Assembly (NCBI RefSeq): GCF_000283155.1 | Contig: NW_004454180.1 | Span: 16,671,909-16,735,908, forward strand | Direction of reading: 5' to 3' | DNA: 64,000 nt | Origin: Ceratotherium simum simum | Taxonomy: Eukaryota > Chordata > Mammalia > Perissodactyla > Rhinocerotidae | Shown: one piece after another, positions 23,201-34,440 of the stretch | Layout: each line of letters begins with the position of its first letter | Position numbering within the stretch: the stretch's first letter is position 1 | Position numbers and translations under genes: made by a program | The notes under the pieces: generated by a model | What the model was told of the DNA's origin: nothing | The model's database searches: none | What the model saw: only the letters and a program-made list of their open reading frames with translations

Positions 23201-25144
23201 CGTGGCACCGCCTAACCAGGGATCTGCAGGAGAAAAGCACACCTCCACCCTGGGGCTGCCTCACAACCAGCTCGGCCGACCTTGCAATGATCCTGGGGAT
23301 AGCAGAGCCAAGTCGTAACCAGAATGATGAGACTGCAAATATATCTGGGTCAAAACGAAATAAATGATCCTTCTTCTGGCTCACAGAGAGCCAGCTTGTT
23401 GCATTAACTCACTGTTTCCTGGCCCTCCCAGCACAGGGCTTGCTGAAAAGAGGAAATCATAGCCTGTGGGACAATAACAGACAACGTCAGGGCTTTGAAG
23501 AGCTGGTCCTAATGAGCCTGGGGCTACCTGGGGGACGAGCAGAGCCGAGATCCCCGCCCCCATTTGAAGGCGCGTGTGCACGCTGTGCAGAGCCATGCTC
23601 AGGTCGCGCGCATTGTCAGCAGCTTTCCCTAGCAGGGCCTGCTTTCCAAGAGACAGACCGGAGCCCGTTAAGACACGCGGTTTATAACGATTTATAAGGC
23701 ATTGTTCTCCGTCCCCAGACGACCTTGCTTTCTGCCTCCGCCCCTCCCTTTCCCCCTCGCTGTCCTACTCGGTGACCTTCCTCCAGTCTACACAATCTCA
23801 CCAGGTTGTGGGCACACCCCACAACGACCTTGGCCCCGCGTCGCCCCTGGGCTCCTCTTGGCTGCCTGCCAAGCGCACAGTGAACGGCTGCGGTCGTCGG
23901 GGCCCGGCTCCCTCTTCTCCAGCTCCCTGGCCTTGTGTGTAATCAGTCTGTACCATTCATCTTGTAATCGAACCTCCCGTCGGTTAAATTCACAGTCTCT
24001 GAGCCTCCCCGGACGGGCATTCTTTCAGATCCTTTGAAAGAACAGGTGGGTCTCCTTGATCTCTAAGTCTTGTATCATTCTAGAACTTCTTTGATCCTCA
24101 AAGCTGCTTTCAGGCCGCCAGCTGGGGGGCTGGAGGGCAGAAGTTAGGGGCTCTGACACCGTCCCAGGGCTGCTGGGCCTCTAAGGGAGAAGGGACAGTT
24201 CCAAGCTGTAGGGTATGGTAACCACGTCAGCAGGGTTAGAATACTCGATAGAATACTCGATAAAATACGACTGGAAGAAGAGCAGTGGCCACCAGCACGT
24301 GACAGGTCCCGCACTGCAGCCCTTGCGACTGCCCCAGGCCAGTTGACAATCCCCCAGATGAACACAAGCCCACAAAGCATTGACAGGAGATGCGCTCCTG
24401 CTCCAACAGGGCTTCTTCCTCCTGCTCCCCTTGTCCCTGCTCCTCCTGGGAGAGGAACATACCAAGAGATCAAAGGTCAGCCACAGGCACTAGCCGCGGG
24501 CTCAGGGAAGGCCTGCTTGCTCTGCGGAAGGCCCAGAGCCCAAAGCACCCAGCTGAAGTGGACTTCTGAGGGTCTCAGGGTGGAAGTGGGGGTGGGGAGC
24601 ACGAGACTGAGAAGATGTCTTGGAAGTAGAGGAGAGGGGTGGCTGGCCTCCCAAATGCCCGCTGGAGGCAAACAGTCGGCTGATGATTTGGTGGGGAAAA
24701 ATAAGCCAGATTGGTCTCTCCCCCTCGGCTCTGTGCACCTGAGGGATCCTGATTCCTGATGACGACCTCTGATGTGCTGCCTTCCCAAATGCAACTTCAG
24801 AATGAGGAGCTGCAGATTTTCACTGTGGTGTTTGGGAGAGCCAGGGAAGGAGTTATCACACAGCCATAACAAAACCTCATATAGATAGTTGTAAATACTT
24901 CTGTTTCTCAATAAAAAATTCCTCACGTTAGCAACTTTCTCTCCTCTTCGTCTTCACAGAAACCATTTCTCAAGATTTCCCCGGTGATTCGGTGATACCC
25001 ACCTCTCACCTTTAGCTTGGCACTCTGCTTAGCAAGGCAGAAGGCTGGTGGTCCCTGCCACAATGCACTCCGACATGCTCCTAGAAGTCCGGTCCCACGG
25101 GTGTCTTTCCCGCCTCCATCAGCTTTTCAAAGTACTTGTTCTGG
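20241..25144. other. Unique sequence, no gene recognised
   Basis: No convincing repeat or exon. 21050-21360 and 22195-22380 are AT-richer, frame-poor and enhancer-like in style. 22440-24040 is GC-rich with overlapping two-strand frames. A 12-bp unit AGAATACTCGAT is tandemly repeated at 24238-24261. Confidence 0.45.
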
Positions 25145-25335
25145 AAGCCAGATCCCTGGTGGTTAACTGAGGTTATCCCCTGCATTTTACACATCACTTC
25201 ACTGAAATAGGCTATATAGATTGTCTCACATAATTGTCCCAATAGCCCAGTGAGGCTGATACAGATGAGAAGGCCTAGGGTCTGAGAAATCATTTAATAT
25301 GTCCAAAGTCCCAGTTAAAACACAGCAGAGCTAGC
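25145..25335 (+). mobile_element. MIR SINE
   Basis: 'tgcattttacacatcacttcactgaaatagg', 'ctcacataattgtcccaatagcccagtgaggctgatacagatgagaa' and 'aagtcccagttaaaacacagcagagctagc' follow the MIR consensus order. Confidence 0.75.
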
Positions 25336-25734
25336 CTTGGAAGTCACAGCTGGGTCCAACGACCCCTCTCACGGACTGATCTCTCAATCAACACCATGGG
25401 CTTCACTCTATTATCTGTGTGCAGAGTATTTTTTTGGTGCTTCGTACCATCAAGCTATGGGTGTTCTTGGGCTTTATCCAAAATTGTAGCAGCTGAAATT
25501 AAAAAATTATTTGTGCCACGCATAGAACATGAATTAGTACAGAGGTAGCCAGTACCATGCTAGAGATGGATTAGAACTTTTAGCTGGGAAATTATCTGAC
25601 TCAGTCTGAAAAAAAAGTTAAAGATTGTCTTTAAGTCCCACTGTTCATCTCGGTCCAGATTTAGACCTGCTGCTCAAATGTAAACGTGTTTGGGAGGTCC
25701 TACTGTGCTATGATCATGGCAACCATTCTTTCCA
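25336..25734. other. AT-rich unique spacer
   Basis: No gene or repeat recognised. Confidence 0.45.
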
Positions 25735-25935
25735 TTTTTTTAGCACTTTAGTCTTAAAAATTCTTCCGTATGCACTATTTCAAGTTGATTTTGCGTCTCG
25801 CAACAACGCTGGATGTAGGAAAGCTTGGCACTAATAGTCCCCTTTTTACAGCTGGTGATCACATACATAATTCCTTAGTGGGAGCCTGCTCAATGTCCTA
25901 ACAACTCGGAAATGTAATCCAGCTCTCAATCCTCC
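25735..25935 (+). mobile_element. MIR SINE
   Basis: 'ttagcactttagtcttaaaaattcttcc', 'tctcgcaacaacgctggatgtagg', 'agtccccttttttacagctggtgatc' and 'gaaatgtaatccagctctc' match the MIR layout (core plus tail). Confidence 0.75.
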
Positions 25936-25999
25936 GTTTGTGAACTCAAATTCCAGCATTTTCACGTATTAATTCATTTTTGTTTTCAGTTGTCATACT

Positions 26000-26350
26000 T
26001 TTATATTTCCTACCATTTCCAGGGACTGTACCAGGCACTGTGAAAACAATTGAGTAAGACACAGCCTCATCTTTGAAGTAGCTGGAGCTCTAGAGAGAAG
26101 AAAGGCTGGTGCTGAGATTGGCACAATGCTGCGTGCTGGATGCTGGGATGGCGATGTGGCCGCGGGGGTGCTGCCGAGGGGACAGGAAAGCACCATCTCA
26201 GTGGGCCAGTGGATGTGTTTGGGCAAAGGAGGTGAAGGACCTTTAACAGCGTCTACAAGGAACTGGCGTTTGGTGGCCGGAAAGAAGGCCAGCGTGGGAG
26301 GCGCTGCAGAGCACTCAGGAGGATGCAGGGACGGGGACAGCGATGGATAA
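26000..26350 (-). mobile_element. Probable L2 LINE, antisense
   Basis: 'ctgtaccaggcactgtgaaaacaattgagtaagacacagcctcatctttgaag' resembles reverse-complement L2 (ccaggcactgt...gtgaacaaaacagac...ccctgccctcatggagc). The remainder is diverged. A 74-codon plus frame at 26126-26350 lies in this element. Confidence 0.5.
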
Positions 26351-26404
26351 TTCGTCCTATGTGAGACGGGCCATGTGCACGTCACTTAGGTTGGAGTTCA
26401 TCCT

Positions 26405-27480
26405 GTAAATCTGTGTTTCTCAAACTGAGCTTTGTAGAACACTGGAGACCTGTGGACCTATTTCCAGAAATCTGTGAGCACTTTCTGGTTTTTAATATTG
26501 ACGCTATTTAAAAATAAAATATCATAAGTATATTCTGGACCATCTGAGGGCCAACGTGGCAGACTTGTCTCAGATCACACTCACTTGAACTTGTGCCACT
26601 GCTCTTTTGTGTCAAGGGTAGCTTTCACACCAAGTACAGCAGAATGCGGTCACAGAAAGGCTTCAGAGTAGTTTGAATGGAGAACAGGGGTGTGAAGACC
26701 AAGTCATTGCACTGAACGGGGGGGATTGGCATGCTGACACCAAAAGAACTCGAACGCTCTATGCCAATGCCGTGGTCACGAGTGGGTGATGTTCTTCGTA
26801 CAGCCTGGCCTGTTACCACCACATCGTGACTGTTGGTTGGCAGTAAGTGTTGGGGTGACTATTGATGAGTTTTTCTGTTTTCCTTGCAGAGATAGGGATA
26901 CTGTTAGAAATCTAATGTATATTTAAGTAATAGAACAACAGCTGTTGTATTTTCAAGTGTACGAGACAATTTGACTAATTTATCAAGAGACATTTTGTTA
27001 AAACTGACTTTTGAGGATTGCTTCTGGCATTTTTGGTTAACTGTGAGATGTGGTTATCCTGAACTAATGGACAAATCCGTAAAGTGCTTATTACTCTTTA
27101 AAGTACCATTAACGGGCCAGCCCAGTGGCTTAGTGGTTAAGTGCACACACTCCGCTACTGGCGGCCCGGGTTCGGATCCCGGGCGCGCACGAACGCACCG
27201 CTTCTCTGGCCATGCTGAGGCCGCGTCCCACATACAGCAACTAGAAGGATGTGCAGCTATGACATACAACTATCTACTGGGGCTTTGGGGGAAAAAAAAA
27301 GGAGGCGGATTGGCAATAGATGTTAGCTCAGAGCCGGTCTTCCTCAGCAAAAAGAGGAGGATTAGCACGGTTGTTAGCTCAGGGCTGATCTTCCTCACAA
27401 AAAAAAAAAAAAAAATAAAAAAAAATAAAGTACCATTAATATTAAACAAAAAATCTTTGTGGTATTTTTATTAAAAAATA
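26405..27480 (+). mobile_element. Decayed hAT/Charlie-type DNA transposon, interrupted by an ERE
   Basis: The left part begins with 'tgtttctcaaactgagctttgtagaacactgg', which resembles a hAT-Charlie terminus. Around 26971-27112 a plus-strand frame encodes FWLTVRCGYPEL...LLLFKVPL. This resembles the C-terminal dimerisation segment of Charlie/SCAND3/ZBED-like transposases (F-W-[IL]-x-V...YPEL...LLPF). The frame is then cut by the ERE at 27113. After the SINE the same region resumes at 27440. The element is deleted and inactive, and its outer limits are uncertain. Confidence 0.55.
27113..27425 (+). mobile_element. ERE SINE, plus strand, inserted in the hAT remnant
   Basis: Head CGGGCCAGCCCAGTGGCTTAG, GGTTCGGATCCCGGGCGCGC, 'ctactggggctttgg', and two tandem 'ttagctcag' tail units, then poly-A. 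It is flanked by a perfect 14-bp duplication TAAAGTACCATTAA at 27099-27112 and 27426-27439. The internal frame from 26971 to 27474 is a fusion of transposase remnant and SINE, not a gene. Confidence 0.97.
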
Positions 27481-28439
27481 AAGCTAAAAGTTAAATATAG
27501 GATTGAATCTGAGGCCATGTTCTCCTCACCAGTTAGAATGAAACAGACCACAATTCTCATTAAATGCACAACTTTATTATGATGTTGGTTTTATAATTTT
27601 GTTTGTATTTATATGAAGCTTGACTTGATTTATAGCTAAATAAAAGTATAAGAATAATGTGCTTACACATAATTTTGTGTTTGAAAACATTTAAGTACAT
27701 AAATGATATGTAAACATTTAAATACAGAATGATATGGTATAGTTTGAGACAACACTAAAGATGCAAGAGAATTATTTAGTCTTTAAAAAGAGATATGAAC
27801 GTTTCTAAGATCTGGAAACAAGAGCAATAACAGAGATTTACCATCAGAGGAGTTTTTGTAACTGACCATATTTTTGCTAGAGACAGAATGTTGGTGACAG
27901 TGTGGACAACACATAGAGGGAATTTGGAAGGAGGGAGGCCAGCTGAGAGGCTGGTACAGAGGTGGCGTGGGGAGAAGAGCTCCTGAGTAGGCATTTCGGC
28001 AACAGAAGGGAACACAGCTGTGACTGGCGGGTGTGGGGGTGTTGCTGAGGCGGATGCATTAGGGATAGTGGAGACATTAAGCTTGTGTGACTCTTTAGAC
28101 AATATTATGATTTACCAGGATTGAGAATCGAAAATGTGGCACGTGCTGGATTAACATTACCGAGTATAATTTTGTACATCTGCTAATCTTGTTTTTCCAG
28201 TAAGATACAGGTCACACACACACACACCCCCCCCCAAATATCTCCTAGCTGAAAAAGCAAGGAGAAAAAGAATTCAAGAGGAACAAATTGGGTGAACCTG
28301 TCTCTTTCAGCTCTAACATTCCATATGTGATTCTGTGATGTTGAAACAGTATTATGAGAAATTTTTTCCCTTTTGATCATTTGCATAAAAAGCATGCTAT
28401 ATTTTCTCTAAGGTCTTTGCTTAAATTAGTAAATTCAAG
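27481..28439. other. AT-rich unique sequence
   Basis: No gene recognised. The first part could be further decayed hAT sequence. A short CA run followed by a C run lies at about 28212-28236. Confidence 0.45.
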
Positions 28440-30260
28440 CCTTCATAGTCAAAGTTTGACATAGGATGGTTCTGGTTCCGGGTAAGATGGAGAGAGCACT
28501 CTCTACTCTTTCTTTCCCACCAGATGAAACTGAAACGCTGGGCAGAGTGCACAGAGCAGCTAGTGGAAGATTCTGGAAAGCAAACAGTAGCAGCATTTGG
28601 AGAAGGGATCCAGATGGGTCTAAGTATGACTGATCTGGTGGTGAGTTTCTTGTTTTTCTTCTTTCTTTCCCTTGTGCCTACCAGTCTGGACCTCAAAGAG
28701 GCAGCATGGATCCTGGAATGATGCACTGGGCAAGGACACAGAGGGCTCCAAGGGAAGGCTGTCGTTCTGCTCTGGGGAGCAGGAAGGAACAGAGAGAGGA
28801 GGAAATCCCCGTCCCCCAGAAGTTATGCTCCTGCAGCTGCAGCCCCGTGACAGTGGAGGAATGGGATCTGGGGAGGCATCTAAAACTCCGAGGGAGGGAA
28901 TCTTTCTGTCTCCTCAGAGGAATAGGTTTGAAGAGCGTGGGCAGAATCTCCATTACATTTTTCTCTCTCTCTATTCTCCTGTAGATAGCCACACTCATGG
29001 TAAGTATGTGGCAGACCAGGGAAACTAAAGCCCCTGCTTTCTAGCTAGAGGGCCAGGAGCCAGAGATTGTGGAAGAGACTGAGGAGAGAGGGGAGAGCAA
29101 GAAAGTGATGCCAGGAGTTTTATATGGACTCTTGTCCTCTCTCCCAACCTGAGCATGCATGGAACTGACCCAAAACAGCATGCCAAAGGCTTTGAAAACT
29201 TGGAGTAGATCACCTCCAAGGATCCAGACTTGCTCTTGAGTGATGCACACACAAAACAGATCTGAACAACACTGCAAAGGCTTTGAAAACGAAACTACCA
29301 TTAGAACCATAGCTCATTGAAGGCGTGTTGGAACACACATTCCGAACACTTGCATCAGTTGCTTGCCAAAGCAGAAACCAAAACCTCAGCATTCTCCAGA
29401 GGATTTAAGGAAGGTCCATAGCCTTAGGACAATATTCAACATGTCCAGCACACAACCCCAAATTGCTCAACATGTGAAAAACCAAGAGAGTCTGACAAAT
29501 TCTCAACAGAAAAGTGGATGAACATCTACCGATTACACGGTGACTAGATGTTTGAATTATCAGAGAGAATTTAAAGCAGCCGCTGTAACACGCTAACATG
29601 CTCCAAGAACTAAGAGTGAACATTCTTGGAACAAATGGAAAGATAGAAAGTCTCAGCAGAGAAAGAGAAGTTATTTAAAAAATGAACAAAATGGAAATTT
29701 TAGGACTGAAAAATACAATAACAGAAATGTAAAGAAATTCACTAGATGGGATCAATAGAAGAATGAAGATGACAGAAGAGTTGACTTGAAGATAGACCAA
29801 TAGAAATTATACTTTCTAAACAACAGAGGGAAAAATGTTGAAACAGATGAACAGAGCCTCAGAGACCTGTGGAAGAAGGTCAAAAGGTCCACCATTCATG
29901 CTAGCAGAGTCTCAAATGGAGAGAGAGAAGTGTCCTGCAAAAAAATATTTGATGAAATAAGGGGCAAAAACTTCCAAATTTTGGTGAAAGACATAAACTT
30001 AGAGATTCAAGATACTGAGTGACCTTCAAGCAGCATAAGTTTAAGAAAATCCAGACATATCAAAATCAAACTCTGAAAACTAAAGACAAAATTTCTTGAG
30101 AGAAATGGAGAAAAACAATACATCATATATGGGGAAAAAAGTATTAGAAAGATTGAAACGTTTTTATCAGACCAGAAGCCTATGGAATCGTATTTTTAAG
30201 GTGCTGAATAAAAAGAACTGTCAACTCAGAATGTCATATCCAGCAAAGATATCCCTCAGA

Positions 30261-30502
30261 GGGGCTGGTCCCACGGCATAGCGGTTAAGTTTGGCCTGCT
30301 CTAAGTCAGTGGCCCGGGGTTTGCGAGTTCAGATCCTGGGCGCGGACCTACACCACTCATCAGCCATGCTGTGGTTGACAACCCACATACAAAATAGAGG
30401 AAGATTGGCACAGATATTAGTTCAGGGCTAATCTTCCTCACCAAAAAATCAATAAACCAATAAATAAAGGGACTGCCTCATCAGAGAGGCCCATTAAAAA
30501 AA
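30261..30502 (+). mobile_element. ERE SINE (diverged) with extra 3' segment, in L1
   Basis: Head GGGGCTGGTCCCACGGCATAG, 'cagatcctgggcgcgg', and one 'attagttcagggctaatcttcctcacc' tail. Then come an AATAAA-rich tail, about 25 extra bases ('gggactgcctcatcagagag...'), and a second A-run. The flanking L1 sequence is duplicated as AAAGATATCCCTCAGA (30245-30260) and AAAGATATTCTTCAGA (30503-30518), with two mismatches, so the extra bases lie inside the insertion. Confidence 0.88.
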
Positions 30503-30611
30503 AAAGATATTCTTCAGAAGTAAAGGCAAAATAAGCATATTCTCAGATTAAGAAAATTTGTCACCAGCAGACTTGCTGTCACAAAAGCATGGCACTATTG
30601 GAATGTCATAT

Positions 30612-30782
30612 TTGAAAATCCTGTGTTGTGGGGCTGTCCTGTGCATTGCAGGACATTAGCAGCATCGTTGGCCTCCACACACTAGAGACCAGGAGTACCC
30701 ACATTTTCCCAGTTGTGACAATAAAACTGTCTCCAGATATGACCCTTTGGAGGCAAAATAGCACCCAGTTGCGAACCACCGC
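30612..30782 (-). mobile_element. MER5-type hAT MITE inside L1
   Basis: 'ggggctgtcctgtgcattgcaggacattagcagcatcgttggcctcc', 'gtctccagatatgaccc' and the terminus 'gttgcgaaccaccgc' (reverse complement of CAGTGGTTCTCAAC) identify a MER5-like element. L1 sequence is present on both sides. Confidence 0.85.
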
Positions 30783-31479
30783 TTTAGAATAAATGCCAGC
30801 GGCACTTTTTCCGTTGGAAGGAAATGATAACAGAGAGATATCTGGAGTTTCAGAAATAAGAGAAGAGTAATGAAAAGCATAAATATATGTCAATACAATA
30901 GATTATTTTTCTCCTCACAAGTTCTTTAAAATATGTCTGATGGCTGAAAACAAAACTTTAACTCTGTCTAATGGAATTTGCAATGAATATAGATATAATA
31001 CACATGACAACAGCAACATAAAGTGAGGAGAGGAAATGGACATATGCGGGGGTAAGGCTTCCACGTTCTACTTGAAGAGATAAAATATTAATTCTAAGTA
31101 GGCCGTGAACAAGTGGCATGCTTATTGTAATCCTTAGAGCAACCACCAAAAAACCTATATAGAGAGATGTAGTCCAAAACTCAGCAGACAAGTTAACTAA
31201 GACTGAATTCTAAAAAATATTCAGATATTTCAAAAGAAGGTAGGAAAGGGAACACAGAAGAATGAAAAACAAAGCAAATAAGCAGAAAACAGTAATAAAA
31301 GGGAAGACCTAAATCCAAACACAGCAATGATTACATTAAACATGCATGGCCTACACACACCAATTAAAGGAAGACCCACCTATGTGTGGATTACAAGAAA
31401 CCCACTCTAAATATAAAGATAGGTAAATTAAAAGTATGGAAAAATAGATAACATGCAAACACTAATCAAAAGAAAGCTG

Positions 31480-31721
31480 GGGCCGGCCCTGTGGCTTAGC
31501 GGTTAAGTGTGTGCGCTCTGCTGCTGGCGACCCGGGTTCGGATCCCGGGCGCACACTGACGCACTACTTCTCCAGCCATGCTGAGGCCGTGTCCCACATA
31601 CAGCAACTAGGAGGATGTGCAACCATGACATACAACTATCTACTGGGGCTTTGGGGGAAAAAAAAAATAAATAAATAAAATTAAAAAAAACAAAAAGAAA
31701 TAATTCTTTAAAAAAAAAAAA
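31480..31721 (+). mobile_element. ERE SINE, plus strand, inserted in L1
   Basis: Head GGGGCCGGCCCTGTGGCTTAG, GGTTCGGATCCCGGGCGC, 'gcaactaggaggatgtgcaacc', 'ctactggggctttgggg' and a long A/AT tail. A perfect 12-bp duplication AAAAGAAAGCTG lies at 31468-31479 and 31722-31733, which splits the L1 motif 'aatcaaaagaaagctg'. Confidence 0.97.
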
Positions 31722-32399
31722 AAAAGAAAGCTGAAATGGCTCCATTAATATCAGACCAAGTGGAAGTCAGAGCAAGGTAATTAACCAGGGTGAAGAGGGA
31801 CATTACACAATGATAGAAAGATCAGTTTGTCAGGACCCTGTGACAATCCTGAATATGTAGGCAGCTAACAGAAGAGTTTAAACATAATGAAGCAATACTG
31901 ATCAAAGTGAAAGGAGAAATGAGCAAGCTCACAATTGGTTGGCCTCTTCAATTCTTCTCTCTTGGTGATCGGTGGAATATGTTCACAGAAAAATCAGCAA
32001 GTACATAAAAGTGAACACCATCACCAATCAACCTGAACTAAGTGACTTTTGTCAAACACTCCTCCCAGCGGCAGCTGAATACGTATTCTTTTCAAGGTCA
32101 CATGGAGCGTTCATCAAGACAGACCATATCCTGTGTTATAAACAAAACTGAATGGACAGAAATCTTACAACGTGTGTCCTCTTAAACCAGAAATCAATAA
32201 CAGAAAGATACCAAGAAAATCCACAAACACTTGAAAACTAAATAACACACTTCTAAATAGCTCATGAGTCAAAGAAGAAGTTTCAGGGAAATTAGAAAAT
32301 ATTTTGAATTGAATGAAGTGAAAATATAACAGGTGCAGCTAAAGAAGTGTTTAAAGGAAATTTATAGCACAAAATACGTATAGTATAGTAGAAAAGAAG

Positions 32400-32898
32400 T
32401 GTGGTAGGCAGAATAAAGGCCTCCAGAAGATGTGCACATCTTAAAGCCTGGAACCTGGGGCTATGTTATGTGACATGGCAAAGGGGAATTAAAGCGGCAG
32501 ATGGAGTTAAGGTTGCTAATCAGCTGACTCTAAAACTGAGAGATTATCTGGATTACCCAGGTGGCCCAATGTAAGCACGAGTGTCCCTATAAGCGGAAAG
32601 AGGAGACAAAAGAGAGAGAACCAGAGAAATGGCAGCATGAGAAAGACTTGCCCCACCATGGCTGTCTTTGAAGATGGAGGAAGAGGACCCTGAGTCAAGG
32701 GAAGTGAGTGCCCTCTTTGAGCTGGGAAAGGCTGCTTGTCCCCCCAGAGCATCCAGAGGAAGGCAGGCCTGCTGACATCTGGACGTTAACCCAGTGAGAT
32801 GCATTCCAGAATTCTGGCCGCTAGAACTGTAAGACTGCAAGTTCGTATTGTTTAAGCCACTAAGTGTGTGGTTGTTTCAGAATCACAGGAAACCAACA
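32400..32898 (+). mobile_element. Solo LTR, MaLR/MLT1-like, inserted in L1
   Basis: Begins TGTGGTAGGCAGAATAAAGG and ends in ...CCAACA. It contains 'atgtgacatggcaaaggggaattaa', 'gagattatctggattacccaggtggcccaatgtaa' and 'gaactgtaagactgcaagttcgtattgtttaagccactaagtg', all hallmarks of MaLR-type LTRs. No internal retroviral region is present, and L1 ORF2 sequence is found on both sides. The subfamily name is uncertain. Confidence 0.75.
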
Positions 32899-32914
32899 TA
32901 AGAAAAGAGTGTCA

Positions 32915-33167
32915 GGGGCCAGCCTGGTGGCGTAGTGGTTAGGTTTGTGCATTCCGCTTCAGTGGCCTATGGTTCGCCGATTCAGATCCTGGGCGCGGAC
33001 TTACTCACAGCTCATCAAGCCACGCTGTGGCAGCATGCCACCTAGAAGAGCTACAACTCTACAATTATGATCCACAACAATGTACTGGGGCTTTGAGGGG
33101 AAAAAGAGAAACAAAGAGGAAGATTGGCAACAGATGTTAGCTCAGGGCCAATCTTCCTCATAAAAAA
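32915..33167 (+). mobile_element. ERE SINE, plus strand (diverged form)
   Basis: Head GGGGCCAGCCTGGTGGCGTAG, 'cagatcctgggcgcggac', 'gtactggggctttgaggggaaaaag', and one 'gttagctcagggccaatcttcctca' tail. Imperfect duplications (GAAAAGAGTGTCA before, GGAAAACTGTCAA after) flank it. It lies beside the 3' end of the solo LTR. Confidence 0.92.
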
Positions 33168-33360
33168 GGAAAACTGTCAAATTAATGACCTCTGCTTTAA
33201 CTTGAAGAAACTAGAAAAAGGAGAGCAAATGGAATGCAAATAAGGAGCAGAAATGAAGTAAGAAATACAAGTGAAGAGATGAGATCAATAAAATTGAAAA
33301 CAGAAAAACAAGAGAGAAGATCAGTGGAAATCAAATATGGGTTTTAGAAAAGATCAGGTA

Positions 33361-33959
33361 CATAGCTATTGAGCCAGCGGACCATTGTCAGATTCCTCCT
33401 CACGTTTGTGCTGCTACGAATTGGGTTTCCTGTTACTTGAAGCCAAACGCGTCTAACTTCAGCTATTAGGGCGGGAGCTTCTCTCCTGGGGTGTGACGGG
33501 CCAGGGACCAGTGCCGTTTCTCATGAGGAAGGTGCAGACTGTCAACCAGCTACACCCTCAGGGATCTTCTCCCTGGATGAAGCTCTGGGCTCCTCATTCC
33601 TCTGATGGGCCAAACATCAGGGGTTCTTAAAACCTTTCCAATTGACAATTCACACCCCCCAGAAGGCCATATTAGGAATAGCCATAAGGTCATATGACGC
33701 ATTAGACAAAATTTCGTGGACTAAATTGAGACACCGGTCATCTCATATTACCCGGTTACCTTGAGACAACGTATTTCAAGTTATCAACCACAGACTTATT
33801 AGTAAATTTGGGGAACACAACTTATTTTTACCATATGTTATTAAATGCTCAAGTGAGGGTCACTTTATAGGATTATTGCAGGATTTTAGAGACGAGCGAG
33901 ACACAAAGGCCTGGAGAAGCTGGAAGGTTTCATGGAAGAGGCCAGTCCCCCCAGGACGA
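33361..33959. other. Unassigned sequence after the truncated L1
   Basis: The stretch 33390-33460 is reminiscent of a repeat terminus, but I cannot name it. No open frame of interest. Confidence 0.35.
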
Positions 33960-34440
33960 GGGAAAGAAGGAAGCTGATGGTAACTCTTACGTTTCTAACT
34001 TGGTTGTTTAGGGGGAGGGATGCTAATGCCATTCGTTAATACTGGGAATTTTGGAAAGTACTCAGATTTAAAGGCTGTTGCTGAGTTGGGTGTTGGACAG
34101 TTGTTCGGGACTCCGGCAGTGTCCAGTGGAGAGTGAGGTAACCAGGACCGGGGCTGGGCGGAGGTCTGGGCTGAAGACACACATCTGGACGTCACCAGAG
34201 TCAGAGGGGTCGACGAAACTACTCAGAGAGAGTGAGTAGAGGGCAAGGGCCAGATGGCGGGGTGCCCCACCACTCAAGGGGGCAGCAGAGGAAGACGCGA
34301 GAACTGAAAAGGAATGACAAGGAGGTGACTTCACAGAAGTCAAGGGAAGAGAAGGTTGAGAAGAAAGCAGTCGTGCGAGTGCTGACGCCAGGGCGCGTGA
34401 ATTCAGTGGATTCAGAACGAGCTCACTGGACGTGAGGAGC
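33960..34440 (-). mobile_element. Probable L2 LINE internal region, antisense
   Basis: 'gctgggcggaggtctgggctgaagacacacatctggacgtcaccagagtcag' and 'gagagagtgagtagagggcaagggccaga' match the order of antisense L2 (gaggtccgggctggagatata...gggagtcatcagc...gggagtgagtgtag). Diverged, no intact frame. Confidence 0.5.

Larger units (their letters stand above)
28440..33360 (+). mobile_element. L1 LINE, sense, lacking 3' end, with five nested insertions
   Basis: From about 29500 the sequence follows ancient L1 order. The pre-ORF1/ORF1-like blocks are 'gaacagagcctcagagacctgtgg', 'ccaaattttggtgaaagacataaac' and 'aagaactgtcaactcagaatgtcatatccagcaaa'. ORF2-start blocks follow: 'aattacattaaacatgcatggcc', 'ccaattaaagg', 'attaccagg...gggacattacacaatgatagaaagatca', 'gaaatcaataacagaaagata' and 'acttctaaatagctcatgagtcaaagaagaagtttca'. 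It resumes at 33180 with 'gaagaaactagaaaaaggagagcaaat' and stops near 33360. 28440-29500 is probably its 5' UTR. Many stops and frameshifts make it inactive. Confidence 0.8.

Noticed and set aside
26870..26895. Strong acceptor TTTTCTGTTTTCCTTGCAG at about 26889
   Set aside because: It lies in the hAT remnant, with no downstream open exon or donor.
26971..27474. 167-codon plus frame
   Set aside because: A fusion of a decayed hAT transposase fragment and an inserted ERE SINE, not a functional gene.
28206..28236. Short CA run followed by C run
   Set aside because: Ordinary short simple sequence, too small to be of interest.
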